Assembly (NCBI RefSeq): GCF_016097555.1
Contig: NC_054706.1
Coordinates: forward strand, 79,624,353-79,688,352
Length of the DNA: 64,000 nt
Reading direction: 5' to 3'
Origin: Gigantopelta aegis
Taxonomy: Eukaryota > Mollusca > Gastropoda > Neomphalida > Peltospiridae
Positions within the stretch are counted from its first letter, which is position 1. Every line of letters begins with the position of its first letter. The notes below the pieces were generated by a model. It saw nothing but the letters and a program-made list of their open reading frames with translations, was not told where the DNA came from and did not search any database. Positions 1-10,039 of the stretch are shown here, in pieces. The position numbers and the translations under genes were made by a program.

Positions 1-203
1 TCAAGGCGTGCCCACTCGTCTTCACCATTTATCCGGGCACGCTGTGCACCATCTATTCTTTCACAACTCAATCCGTCACAATAAAGCAACAAACTCATAG
101 GTTTGCCATGTATGCCCTGTGGCACATACTGTTTGTAATGTTCCATGATTTCAATCATCCCAGCAGTAGAAGACTCGTCTTTGTTCAAGATTCCCAAAGG
201 CAC
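1..203 (-). CDS. Exon 6 (partial) of the DUF6589-like gene: start of DUF6589 core
   Basis: 67 codons, open at the window edge. VPLGILNKDESSTAGMIEIM and HYKQYVPQ, then SLLLYCDGLSCERIDGAQRAR, match the recurring pattern of DUF6589 proteins (a VPLG-leader, a YVP motif, then a (G/C)D-x-L-(T/S)-x-ER motif before GAQxAR). This match is the basis for naming the gene. Confidence 0.68.
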   Translation of the reverse strand, partial: MPLGILNKDESSTAGMIEIMEHYKQYVPQGIHGKPMSLLLYCDGLSCERIDGAQRARINGEDEWARL

Positions 204-3200
204 CTGTTAAACAGTAAAGCACATCAGTAAAGCACATCAATAAAGCACATTGATGTCGGCTATTGGATTTCACACATTGGATTATTCTCAGAGGAAACAT
301 GCTATATTTTACTATTAGCATAAATGTATATTTTATGTGTGCTTTCTCCAAGACAGGATACCACAGACCAAGGCATTTCAATTAACTGTCGTGAGGCACT
401 GGTTCGAGTGGGAAGACCCCCAAGTACAAATCAATACATTGTCGAGCTATGCATCTGTTAGATTTGCGATTAAATTATGTAAATGTAAAATGTGAAATGA
501 CTGGTTAGTTAGGGATCAACTGACAAATTTAAACCAATGACATGCATGGTTAACCAAGCACGGATTCAGGAAGGGGTACAAGGGGCCCGGGCCTTCACTA
601 TTTTGGGTCAAACAACATTTATTACAGAATATTAGAAAAATCCAAACTTATTCCGTCCAATTGTCAAGAATCTTTTATTTCTAATTTCCAAAACATTAAC
701 GGATTTTGGACCCCGCTATTGAACAATCCTGGATTCGCGCCTGTTAAATTACAGAGCCTGAAAGAATAAATCACTTACAATTTCACTTTTATAAGACGCC
801 TGTTGGGAGTACTGATGTGAAATCGACCATTCAACATCCACGTTTTCAAAAACTGGAATGTATTTCCTTAGAATTCTCTTTACCATCGTCTTCAGCTCAT
901 TCTTCAGTTCCAGCTCATCTGTGTCTGAAGGCAACATATCTGAAAGACTAATTTGTCTTATGTCATCTGCACTTGGCAATGTGTTTGACAGGCCACAACT
1001 TGCAACTCTTTCTAATGTGGCATACGACTGCACCATATTCAACATGGTATTCTTTTTTCCCCGAACGTGATGTCTGACACCAATCTTCTGATTAACATTA
1101 TCAAACGTTATATCAAAGTGAAAATGCTTGTTAGCATCATAAATAGGTATGTTTGCACTTTCAGATTCAATGGATTCAGATGGATGGGACCCTGGAAGAA
1201 AAATAAAAATGTATAAGAAAAGAGAAGACATATTTTATTATCAATTATTTGTATACTAAAAAGAACCCAGATGAAAGTTTGCTTTTCTTTTTTTAATAAA
1301 CAAAATGGTATGTAGGAAAAGCAAAGCATCAAAGTCACACGTCATAACATCCTCTTTGGACTAAGGAATAAATGTGTGTATGTTGGAAAATTATGAGACG
1401 TTTTTGGGAAGGTCTACAGGACGGTTTCTTTATAATAGTTTTATTGATACAGTCTACCAATGTTAGAAACTGAAAGAAAAAGTATTGAATTACTGAATAA
1501 AAGAATCCTGAAACATATTACGTTTTTTGTCTTATTTCCATACATACATTTTCTAAGCAGGTAATGCCCATCAATATTAAATGATAAATATTTTCAATGA
1601 TCACATACCAACAATAACACAAGTTTGTTACAATTCATTGAAATGAGTAAGTAATATTTAATTTACACGAAACATTTTGGAATATGGACTCATTCCTTAT
1701 ACTATTAAAAACACGTGTACATTGGCAGTACTTGAATTTACCGCTCTGACAATCGACTGACCCGACTAGCATGCCATTTGAGAGTTCATTACTATAATCG
1801 GTTGGAAACTGGAATTCCATTAACCGTGTTTACGTATATGCATTGTCTAAAACTTCGTTCAAAACACTTACATTAGTATTGGACAATTTTTACATTGTAA
1901 TTGGGCTAATTACACAATGGACAAACAATCCAACGGCAAAAACGTAGACATAGTAAACACATCTGCTAAAAATAGAAGGCTAGGTAGTCGTATTAAAAAA
2001 AATTGCAATGAAAGTTTCAATTGATTGCAAAAACCCATATATATACAGAAGACACTACTACACAATGTTTCAGTGATTATGCTGCGACAGGGTGAACGTA
2101 TTAATAATTGTACTTGGTGTATGTTTGTGTGTGCACCTTCAGAGATATTAGGCGATTCTCCGGAACATGCACCCAACTCTGCACTCGGTTCGGAGCTCAT
2201 GTCCACCGTTTCATCTTTACTTTCATTGGTGTTTGAGCTTGTCTCTGTATCAAACGTGTCAGCTGCAGACAAATCATCCACCTCCCCAACGTCCTCCCAG
2301 ACATCATCCAGTGTAGGAAGTGCATCGACTGTTTCATCTCTTACGCCTTCATCTTTTTTTTTTAAATAAAAATGACAACATGTTATATTTAAAAAATGCT
2401 ATTTAATTCAACAGTTAGTTTGAAAGTGTTCTATTTTAAAAATACCGGTAACTTCGATAATCACTGCCTGGTAATCTCGACCCAATAATCTCGGCCGGCA
2501 TCAAAGTGTTACTGGATGCAAAAAACTAATTGTATTACTGCTTTGAGTTCTTAAAGGCCATCAGCGATACGTATTTGTTATGCGATACCCAAAAGAAGTT
2601 AATTTAATTTGAGGTTTTTTTTTTACTAATTATATTTTACATGTATTGTTATTATTATTTAACTAGCCTAGTATTCACGGTCCAACATATCACGGAAAAG
2701 AGTACTGACGGTTGCAAACTTACGTGATTTACGTGAAATATTTAAAATACATATGTATCACTGTAACTATGGCAACATGAAGCAGTTTTCATGATTTTAT
2801 AGTTGGGATGTCAAACTACACATAGATATACAAACATTTTCATTTAAAGACTTTTTTTCATTGTATTGAATTATATTGGTTTATATTACATAGATGCATC
2901 TATATTAGTCTTATGGCACCATTTAAGATACATGTATATGTTAACCTTTTTTAAAATATTATATTATATTTAATTGAACTTAACAAAAACCTGCTCTCTT
3001 GTTACATACATCTTAATATGAAATATTCCCGTCTTTTAGAAAACCTTCATACAATGCCTACCTACGCTAAAGAATTTGAATAAAAAAGAAATGGGTGAAA
3101 AAAAATCAGTAACAAATAGATGTGCGCCGAGATTACCGGGTCGAGATCACCAGTCCGTAATTACAAGTCCGGAGTTACAAACTACTGCGACCTTATTTTA

Positions 3201-4612
3201 CATCAGTCTACAACAAGATAAATTCTTCAAACAAAATGAGCAATTTGTAAATGACACATTTACTGTATGCATCCTAAAATATATTGTACAACTTAATAAC
3301 TGTAACTTCGATTGCAGCTTCAATAGACCATTTTCAGTGGAATATTTCTATGTATAGCATATTAATAGTATATATATTCAGGAATAAATAAATTCTGTTT
3401 TGTTCATTTACTATATAAATGCATGTGTTGAATACATAGAAATAAAATGTACATTAGTTCTGCTATCATGAAACATTATACGATTGGTACTAATATGTAC
3501 AAATACTTTATATCACGAAATCTGTTATAAATAATAGTTTAATCCAAAGTTGTAGCCTTCTATTTCTCAATAATGTTCAGAAAAAGTAGATTCCACCTTA
3601 AAAATAAGCAGTGCATAAATTTCTTTGATCTGCATTTAGCTTTCTTCATATCCGCCATTACTTCAGTGAAACCAATTGAAGAATAATTTCAGGAAATAGA
3701 TTCAAGCTTAAAAAACCAAAGAAAACTATATTTCATTCATATTACTAGAAATGGCAAATTTATTCTCTGACAAATATATTAATCCCATTGAAATGTATGA
3801 TGACCTAACCACTGCGCCACCGAGGCCGGTTGATTCTACAGACACTGACAGGCTTTGATCCGTTTTTGATGTGCATCAGAGTCGGTGCATGTCTCGCCAA
3901 ATGGCTGTGACCCGACCGCCCTTTGTTGCTGTGATTGTTATGTAAGACAAGGACTGGAACTGGTTGCCGTGATACAAACAAGGAAAAGCAAAATTAAGTT
4001 TAAGACTAGTATTGTGAATGTACCTCATTTTGTATTAAAACATATTCAGTCTATAATATACTTTCATAATTTTTAGAATCCACTGTTAGTGAACAGAAAT
4101 AATATTTCAATATTATGCTTGACATAGAAATATGAATGTCAAAAAAAACATTAATCTAAAGTTGAAACTATTTACCTTTTTCTTTTTTTGACAGTATATC
4201 TCTCCACTGTTTTACTTTGCTGTCAAAATCCTGTCTAATGTCGTCAATTCGCCTCCGTGTTGTTTGGATGGTTTGACATAATCCAAGTCGATTTAGGCTT
4301 CCAAATACCTATACAAGTAGAGCAATATGTAATAGCAAACAGTAATTTTTAAAACCTGTAAACTGCACACCCATGGGACCAAGTAAATAGTGAGGTTTTA
4401 AATGGTACTTGGTTTACAGAGTTTAAATGTATTGGGGGCGAGTAACGATGAAACTAGAGCGCTTTGAATGATCGTCGGCTTTTGGGTGTCAAATATTTTA
4501 TCATTCCAAGCCGTAGTCTTAGAGGAAGGCCGTTATATCTTTACATCAGCAGGGGTACCTTGTTGTGTACTGGTCCCCAACAATTCTCCTGGATCCGTGT
4601 GTGTGTGTGTGT

Positions 4613-4646
<34 letters not shown>

Positions 4647-5441
4647 CTTTCACATTTTTAAACATTATAAACATCAAAAAGCTTTTTTACATTACCTTTG
4701 TTTTGCATCCTCCTAGCCAAAGCAATAATGAAACCATCCGTTGAAGTATATTGCACTGGTAGCTTCGAATGAAACCAACAATGCAGAGAAGTGACCCAAC
4801 AAGAGGTTTAGCAGAAATTATTGTTTTACCCCTTCTTCTCGTTATTGTTTTCCAGTTTTCTTTCTTCGTCAATGCAGCTATTATGATTTTAATCAAAGTG
4901 GGGCACAAATGCCATGCATCTTTTAAAACAATTTCCCAACTGAAGTTGGTGATGTCCTCAATCGCACTATTGTTTTTGTTTCCGAATGTTTTAGCAAAAT
5001 TGATTGCTTCTTTTCGTACAACCTCACAAATCACTCTAACAGCGGCCTTTTTTGCAGCCTTGCTGCTGTTGAACAGGCGACGGAATCCAGTGTGGTACTT
5101 GGACTTGCTGATGATGATGAGTGCCTGTCGCAGTTGACTGCTCTTCACAGATGTAGACACCTATATATAGAATTAAAGAATTAATAAAAACAGATTTGAT
5201 TGAACATTGAAACAAATTGCTTGTCTCATATTAATACTGTACATAAAGCATGTAAATATGTTTTTAAATAATATACATTTGCACCCGTAAACAGAATGTC
5301 ATTGAATAAATCATGTTTTGATAGAAAATAAATGGGTTCATCGAATTTTTGGAATTTAAAAGATAACCTGGCGACTTTTTATGCTCAATAGCAACATCTG
5401 CATGTCTGTTTTGAAGTTACACTAATCTAAAACTCGTAAAC

Positions 5442-5505
<64 letters not shown>

Positions 5506-5894
5506 ATTATATTCACCTTTTCTCCAGGTGAAAAAGTCTTTGATCTACGACTGGTATGCCTGCTTGGCGTGTGTATCACTCTCTGTCGCTTTGGTGTTTG
5601 TCGGGCACTTGGGGTGGCTGGTAGTTTTGTGGCTATGTATGAGCCTGGTTTTTTAACTTTTCTAAATTTTATCTCCACATTTGACAATTGTTTTTTTTTG
5701 GTGTCCAAGGAACGAATCGTCAAACTACATTGGACACAGACGAATAATTCCTTTTCGGGAGTGACAGTTACATCAAAAACATCACTTAATGTCTGTGCAG
5801 CACTGGGCCCACCTTTGAATTGTGTACAAATTCCTGTTCTACGCAACCGTCCACTTTTATCCTCGAAACGTTCTTTACAGCATGCACATTCCAT
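1..5894 (-). CDS. ZAD-like finger / DUF6589-like protein, six exons, 3' end outside window
   Basis: Minus-strand gene with exons 5894-5517, 5160-4696, 4308-4176, 2352-2137, 1191-779 and 203-1, all bounded by GT and AG, and with phases that fit at every junction (0, 0, 1, 1, 0). The model encodes about 600 residues in the window and stays open at base 1. The N-terminus has Cys pairs CACC (C3/C6) and CVQC (C53/C56), spaced as in ZAD-type zinc fingers. A basic linker, a helical basic middle exon, an acidic Asp/Glu/Ser stretch and a C-terminal part resembling DUF6589 follow. DUF6589 proteins are multicopy in many animals and fungi and have no settled function; a relation to mobile elements has been suspected. 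Start chosen at the Met directly before the Cys pair; an in-frame Met 34 codons upstream (5996) is possible. No stop or frame break is visible, so it may be functional. Confidence 0.72.
222..415 (-). repeat. Degenerate SINE fragment in intron
   Basis: Reads on the minus strand as the middle and 3' part of the molluscan SINE seen elsewhere in the window (compare 26345-26660): the pieces for the TGCACTGG, GACAGGATA-CACAGACC, GGAAAC-GCTATAT and AAAGCACATTGATG segments occur in order. The tRNA head is missing. Confidence 0.55.
556..741. mobile_element. Short inverted-repeat element (GGATCCAGG-type termini)
   Basis: Ends read GCACGGATTCAGGA at the left and TCCTGGATTCGCGCCTG at the right, imperfect inverted repeats enclosing about 150 bp of AT-rich DNA and a GGGGCCCGGGCC patch. 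The same terminal signature occurs at 54538-54655. Probably a hAT-like MITE; no coding capacity. Confidence 0.4.
779..1191 (-). CDS. Exon 5 of the DUF6589-like gene
   Basis: About 138 codons; acceptor TTCTTCCAG, donor ATT/GTAAGT. Contains a stretch reading YDANKHFHFDITFDNVNQKI and a HHVRGKKNTMLNMVQSYATL segment of the kind that precedes the DUF6589 core in related proteins (from memory of the family, not a search). Confidence 0.65.
2137..2352 (-). CDS. Exon 4 of the DUF6589-like gene: acidic Ser-rich linker
   Basis: 72 codons' worth of sequence with a strongly acidic, Ser/Thr-rich composition (for example VWEDVGEVDDLSAAD, then NESKDETVDMSSEPSAE), typical of a disordered linker. It starts with two bases that complete the codon split after exon 3 and ends with one base of a Gly codon completed in exon 5. 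Confidence 0.63.
2443..3175. mobile_element. Non-coding element with ~45-bp inverted termini in DUF6589 gene intron
   Basis: The left end contains GGTAATCTCGACCCAATAAT followed by CTCGGCCGG. Around 3122-3170 the reverse complement occurs (GCGCCGAGATTACCGGGTCG, then AGATCACCAGTCC). The arms face each other across about 650 bp of AT-rich DNA with no credible reading frame. Likely a MITE of unknown family lying between coding exons 3 and 4. Confidence 0.45.
3795..3835 (-). repeat. SINE tRNA-head fragment
   Basis: Minus strand reads ACCGGCCTCGGTGGCGCAGT then GGTTAGGTCAT, the A-box head shared with the SINE at 42205-42368. The rest of the element is not recognisable here. Confidence 0.5.
4176..4308 (-). 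CDS. Exon 3 of the DUF6589-like gene
   Basis: 44 codons plus one base. Reads VFGSLNRLGLCQTIQTTRRR and continues as a charged coiled-coil-like stretch ending SKKEK. Acceptor TTGTATAG, donor G/GTAAAT. It is joined by phase to the exons on both sides. Confidence 0.65.
4467..4560 (-). repeat. SINE internal fragment
   Basis: Contains ATCGTCGGCTTTTGGGTGTC and TAGTCTTAGAGGAAGGCCGT, diverged versions of the segment between the tail and the body of the SINE at 26345-26660. Lies inside an intron of the DUF6589-like gene. Confidence 0.45.
4597..4646. repeat. (GT)n microsatellite
   Basis: About 25 GT units with one TATG interruption. Confidence 0.95.
4696..5160 (-). CDS. Exon 2 of the DUF6589-like gene: basic helical region
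   Basis: 155 codons, phase 0 at both ends, acceptor after TATATATAG and donor AAG/GTAATG. Lys/Arg-rich (KKAAVRVICEVVRKEA, RRRGK) with hydrophobic stretches near the end. No motif of known function is visible. The reverse-strand reading of the same stretch is open too but is a shadow. Confidence 0.68.
5445..5502. repeat. (AC)n microsatellite
   Basis: About 29 uninterrupted AC units, starting shortly downstream of the exon 1 donor of the DUF6589-like gene. Confidence 0.97.
5517..5894 (-). CDS. Exon 1 of the DUF6589-like gene: Cys-pair finger and basic tail
   Basis: 126 codons beginning MECACCKERF. The two Cys pairs lie 47 residues apart, with another Cys at 23 between them, consistent with a zinc-binding ZAD-like fold. 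The second half is rich in Lys, Arg, Thr and Pro. The donor after the residues SPGEK falls between codons. A long AC microsatellite begins just inside the intron. Confidence 0.7.
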
Positions 5895-6110
5895 CGCAGA
5901 AACACAAAACGAAACTAATCCATGTCGTAACTTCGCTTGATATGAGACGGCCCCTCTAACTGCTGCACAAGGCGGAATCGCCCAGTGCGCGATCACGTGG
6001 TCTACGTCTCGAAATAGATCGCCGAGCTTTGCAATTGTTGCGACGGAGTGTCACGAAGCGTAGCTGAATGTGGGTGCTGTCGGGTTTCTTTCTGTAGTAA
6101 GTGTATTAGT
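5895..6110 (-). promoter_or_regulatory. Probable 5' flank/promoter of the DUF6589-like gene
   Basis: Relatively GC- and CpG-rich stretch just upstream of the first coding exon, with a palindromic E-box CACGTG at 5994-5999. No TATA box seen. The position and composition suggest a CpG-type promoter; this is inference only. Confidence 0.25.
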
Positions 6111-6139
6111 GATTAATATGTGGATTTTTTTGTATCACT

Positions 6140-6335
6140 TAACTCGAAAATGATTGATGTAAAGGTATTTGACGTCAAACATAGGATTGTTGTGGTATTA
6201 GAGCGGGACTCGTTGCCTACCGTGTGGTAGTCAGGAATTGCCAATAAAAGACATAGGTTGGTCTCTGACTGTAATGAGAGCGTGTTTATGTCCAAATGTC
6301 CGTCTAGCTCTCTTACAGTCAGAGTACTCGGGCTA
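6140..6335. repeat. Dispersed ~195-bp repeat, copy 1
   Basis: Starts TAACTCGAAAATGATTGATG and ends GAGTACTCGGGCTA. A second copy at 36850-37046 aligns over its whole length with scattered differences, and a shorter, opposite-orientation relative starts at about 50238. It contains GTCTCTGACTGTAATGAGAG and CTCTTACAGTCAGAG, a partial inverted repeat. It codes for nothing visible; probably a MITE. Confidence 0.6.
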
Positions 6336-6880
6336 ATTGATACACTGAACACATTCAGATGTGATAGTTTTTTCATACTTCGTCTAGATACTGTCATCAA
6401 AAGAACTCGAGGACAAAAACAAGGATATTAGGTAAATATAACTTATTCACTTTATATATCATACTTTTACTGAACTGATATTTATTGTTCATCTGTATTT
6501 TAGCAGCACAATTACCCCTTTTTTGTACAGCGCCGACACGCAGTTCCTATTTTAACGGGTCATTTTTGCGGAGCCAGCTAAACGTGTTTGTTGGGACGCT
6601 ATTCCACAAGTTGCGATAAAACTGTGTCACAGGGAGACCCCCACAGTTTTTGGCGGCTAGCGTTTCCCATTTACATCGCAGTGTACTGATGAATCATATT
6701 TCACCTTGCTGTAGTAATTTCCTGACATAAAACGGTCACATGGTGAAATGTTACTCCACTTATCAAAGCACTCGTTGAGTAAGTGAGCGAACATCTGTTA
6801 TACATTTTTCAAATTCTTTTCCCCGTCCCTTCCTGTGTTTGATACATAGAATCGTTCGAGACAACGTGTCTGTAGTTTCT

Positions 6881-6978
6881 GTTTCTATCGTGGATTCCAC
6901 TGTGTTTGTATTTTATGTTTCTATCGTGGATTCCACTGTGTTTGTATTTTATGTTTCTATCGTGAATTCCACTGTGTA
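6881..6978. repeat. 36-bp tandem repeat, ~2.7 copies
   Basis: GTTTCTATCGTG recurs at 6881, 6917 and 6953, exactly 36 bp apart, each followed by GATTCCACTGTG (AATTCC in the last copy). Confidence 0.9.
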
Positions 6979-7430
6979 TACGGAAACGAAGTGGTTTATT
7001 TAAAGGCGCATTCTACACATTGATAATATATTCTTGACTTCGATGGATTCTCAAAGTACAGTAAGTTCCAAATTGTGATACTTCGTTTCATCTTACATAG
7101 GTCTGCGTTGATAGTTTTGTGTTGTTATTGTTTCCTGTACATATACAGTGTCACACTACAATACTCTGCTTCTGTAAGCTGCGAAAAATTTGAATACTAA
7201 AAAAAAGTATAACAACTTACTGTTTTCTTGACGAACACTTGGTTTCTAAGGGGTACGTTGACAAGTTGTTTCCTCCGCAGTAATTTCTTTCCCTGGGGAA
7301 GTCTTGGGTTGTTGAGTAACTTTTTTTCCCACAGCAAAACAGAATGTAGATCTCGTTTGTATACTTATACTTGACGAGCGAATAAAAATACTGAGAAAAT
7401 ACTCTTTTTATACTCTAAATTAGCAGTCCA

Positions 7431-7945
7431 AGGTCAGTCCAAGGACGTCAGAACATGGCCAAGGCCAGCCCCCAAGGACGTCAGTACCGGCCCAAGTATG
7501 CCAAGGCTAAAATATGAGTCACGGCTGCTTACCACTCACTGCCCTCTAGATAGGTCAAGGCTAGGTGATGAGTCACACACCAAGTACGTCAAGGCTATGA
7601 CTTACACCAAGGTCGCACACCTGCCCAGGTATACCAGTCACTGTCCTCTAAGTCGGTCAATGCTAAACAAATCGGTCAGGGCCAGTCCAAGGACATCAGT
7701 ACCAACCTAAGTCGGTCAGGGCCAGTCCAAGGACATCAGTACCAACCTAAGTCGGTCAGGGCCAGTCCAAGGACATCAGTACCAACCTAAGTCGGTCAGG
7801 GCCAGTCCAAGGACATCAGTACCAACCTAAGTCGGTCAGGGACACGGGCGAGCGTTCACCCTAGTAGGCCACACCACTATGACTCACACCAAGGCCAGAC
7901 ACCAAGGTCAAGGTCACGGAAAGTAGGTCATGGCACCCGGCAGGC
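7431..7945. repeat. Minisatellite region with a 40-bp core array
   Basis: 7671-7845 holds 4.25 essentially identical 40-bp units (GTCGGTCAGGGCCAGTCCAA then GGACATCAGTACCAACCTAA). On both sides lie degenerate relatives built from CCAAGG, GGTCA and AGTC-type words. The core looks recently expanded from an older degenerate array. The region is GC-richer than its surroundings; reading frames across it are artefacts. Confidence 0.9.
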
Positions 7946-8248
7946 CCTTATACTACTATAGGTATGAAAAACAAAACAAAAAACACAACAAAATCAACAA
8001 TAACAATAAAATATTCACGCACGCACGCACAATAACAACACAAAACTATAAAATCATTAGTTAATCATTTTATTTATCACTCTTAATGAATGCGCCCAGT
8101 TTTGCTAAGCAAGCCGAATTGTGTATTTCGTACCTCGAAGAAGAAAACCTTGGTAATATATCTACTACTATAGAGGTGGAGGTCCAAACACTTCTGAAGG
8201 TAAAATAATACTAATACTATTAATAATAAGGATAATACTGATACGTGC

Positions 8249-8250
<2 letters not shown>

Positions 8251-8278
<28 letters not shown>
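8251..8278. repeat. (TAA)n microsatellite
   Basis: Nine consecutive TAA units. Confidence 0.9.
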
Positions 8279-8282
<4 letters not shown>

Positions 8283-8344
8283 TTGGCGAGTTAAGATTTT
8301 CTTTAATACATACATTATATAGATCTATCTATCTATATATATAT

Positions 8345-9841
8345 ACTCTTCAAAAGAAGAAACGCAAAACCACATTGTCGTAACATTTGGAGAATTGATT
8401 TAATTATTGAATGGTGAGTCCGATAATTACCAAATGTTGCAGGATTGTTCACAGTTCACTCTAGTCCATTGTGAGTAAGTGATAGGACACACCACCAAGG
8501 TCAAGGTCATCTGGAGTCAATACCGGGTGTGGCCTCCGCGTGTGTTGACAACTGCCTGGCACCGCCTGCCCATTGAAGCAACTAGAGTACGGATGACGTC
8601 CCGGGGGATGGTGGCCCACTCGGCCTGCAAGGCTGCTGCCAGCTCGGGCAGGGCCTGGGGCTGTGGTTGTCGCTGTCGGAGGCGTCGGTCCAACTCGTCC
8701 CATAGATGCTCAATTGGGTTCAAATCCGGTGATGTCGATGGCCAAGGAAGGACATTAATGTTGTTGTTCTGTAGGAAAGCCGTTGTAAGACGTGCTGTGT
8801 GAGGCCTGGCGTTGTAAAGTTGGAACACTGCGTTGGCGTTGGCCATAACTGGAACGATGTGTGGCCGGAGTATCTGGTCAATGTAGCCCTGTGCATTCAG
8901 GTTGCCCTGCACGTGGACCAGGTCAGTTCTGCCAGTGTGTGAGATGGCTGCCCACACCATGACACTACCCCCGCCGAATCTGTCCACTTCCTGCACGCAG
9001 TTTGCCGCATAACGTTCACCACGACGCCTATACACGCGACATCTTCCATCATGACGTCGGAGCAGAAATCGGGACTCGTCACAGAACCACACCTGTCTCC
9101 ATCGCAGTTGAGGCCATTGTCGATGAATCTGGCACCACTGCAGTCGGAGTCGACGGTGTTGTGGTGTTAAGATGACACCTCGAACTGGACGTCTGGCACG
9201 AATTCCTACCTCACGTAGGCGGTTCCGTACGGTCTGGTCGGATATCCTGCGCAAATCTGGTATTGCTGCGGCTGTGGAGGTGGCAGTAGTCAATCGTTCC
9301 CGAAGGTGGCGTACCCGGATGTAGCGGTCCTGCCCGGGGGTAGTGACCCGTGGTCGACCGGATCTAGGGAGGTCACGTGTTGATCCATGTTGCTGGTAAC
9401 GGTCCCACAGTCTGGAGATGGTGCTTGGGGACACATGGAATGCCCTGGCAACGGCCGTTCTGGATTCGCCTGCGTCTAGTCGGCCGATGGCATTGTTTCT
9501 CTGCGGTTCACTGAGACGTGGCATGTCCTGGATTGTCAACTGTCGGCCAGATACAGAGGCCAGGCAAGCGAACACCCTGCACTTTTATACTGTCGGTGTT
9601 CATGTTGCACATGCAGACAACGCACGTGCAGTGGTGACATGGTTTGCACGTGGCTGCGTTTTTGCGAATATTCACATTTTGGAACTTTATTGTACAGTAG
9701 CTGCGTTTTATCGAATGTAACCGTGGGAATGTGTTTGGGACATGCAATGACCTTATATTCACAAAGCATGAACCGGTAGGAAACATAAAATCGGAGTTAT
9801 AACCCATTTGTACCCTTTTGCGTTTCTTTTTTTGAAGAGTA
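8345..9841 (-). mobile_element. Tc1-like DNA transposon, full length
   Basis: About 1.5 kb bounded by inverted termini: left ACTCTTCAAAAGAAGAAACG then CAAAA, right the reverse complement of ACTCTTCAAAAAAAGAAACG then CAAAA. Flanked by TA-rich sequence, as expected for TA target sites. It contains one uninterrupted transposase frame (8517-9524). The long open frame and well-matched ends point to a young insertion, yet a catalytic residue is changed (see the transposase entry). Confidence 0.88.
8517..9524 (-). CDS. Tc1-like transposase with second catalytic Asp replaced by Tyr
   Basis: 335-residue protein starting MPRLSEPQRNNAIGRL, the usual start and length for the family. The N-terminal helix-turn-helix (AVARAFHVSPSTISRLWDRY) and a second HTH precede the DDE domain. 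First Asp: FCDESRF; glycine box: GGGSVMVWAAI; third residue Glu in DLNPIEHLWDEL. The second Asp should lie in QDNARPHTAR, but here the residues are LYNARPHTAR. The spacing from this position to the Glu is 34, so the family is DD34E. Loss of a metal-binding Asp should abolish strand cleavage, although the frame is intact. Longer frames starting upstream, and frames on the other strand, are shadows. Confidence 0.85.
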   Translation of the reverse strand: MPRLSEPQRNNAIGRLDAGESRTAVARAFHVSPSTISRLWDRYQQHGSTRDLPRSGRPRVTTPGQDRYIRVRHLRERLTTATSTAAAIPDLRRISDQTVRNRLREVGIRARRPVRGVILTPQHRRLRLQWCQIHRQWPQLRWRQVWFCDESRFLLRRHDGRCRVYRRRGERYAANCVQEVDRFGGGSVMVWAAISHTGRTDLVHVQGNLNAQGYIDQILRPHIVPVMANANAVFQLYNARPHTARLTTAFLQNNNINVLPWPSTSPDLNPIEHLWDELDRRLRQRQPQPQALPELAAALQAEWATIPRDVIRTLVASMGRRCQAVVNTRGGHTRY

Positions 9842-10039
9842 TATATATACTCTTCAAAAAAAGTAGGGGAACCTGAAATGTTAATGTTAATATCAACTAT
9901 TAGACCGAACATACGTTATGAATGAATGAATGAATGAATGAATGTTTGTTTAACGACACCCCAGCATAAAAATACATGTCGGCTATTGGGTGTCATAAAT
10001 GGTAAGTATATGGAAATATTATTTTTATATATTTATGTA

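Noticed and set aside
4769-5137. 122-codon plus-strand frame
   Set aside because: Shadow of the minus-strand exon 4696-5160, which has matching splice phases.
8479-9082. Other frames overlapping the Tc1 transposase
   Set aside because: Shadows of the transposase frame; no independent motif.
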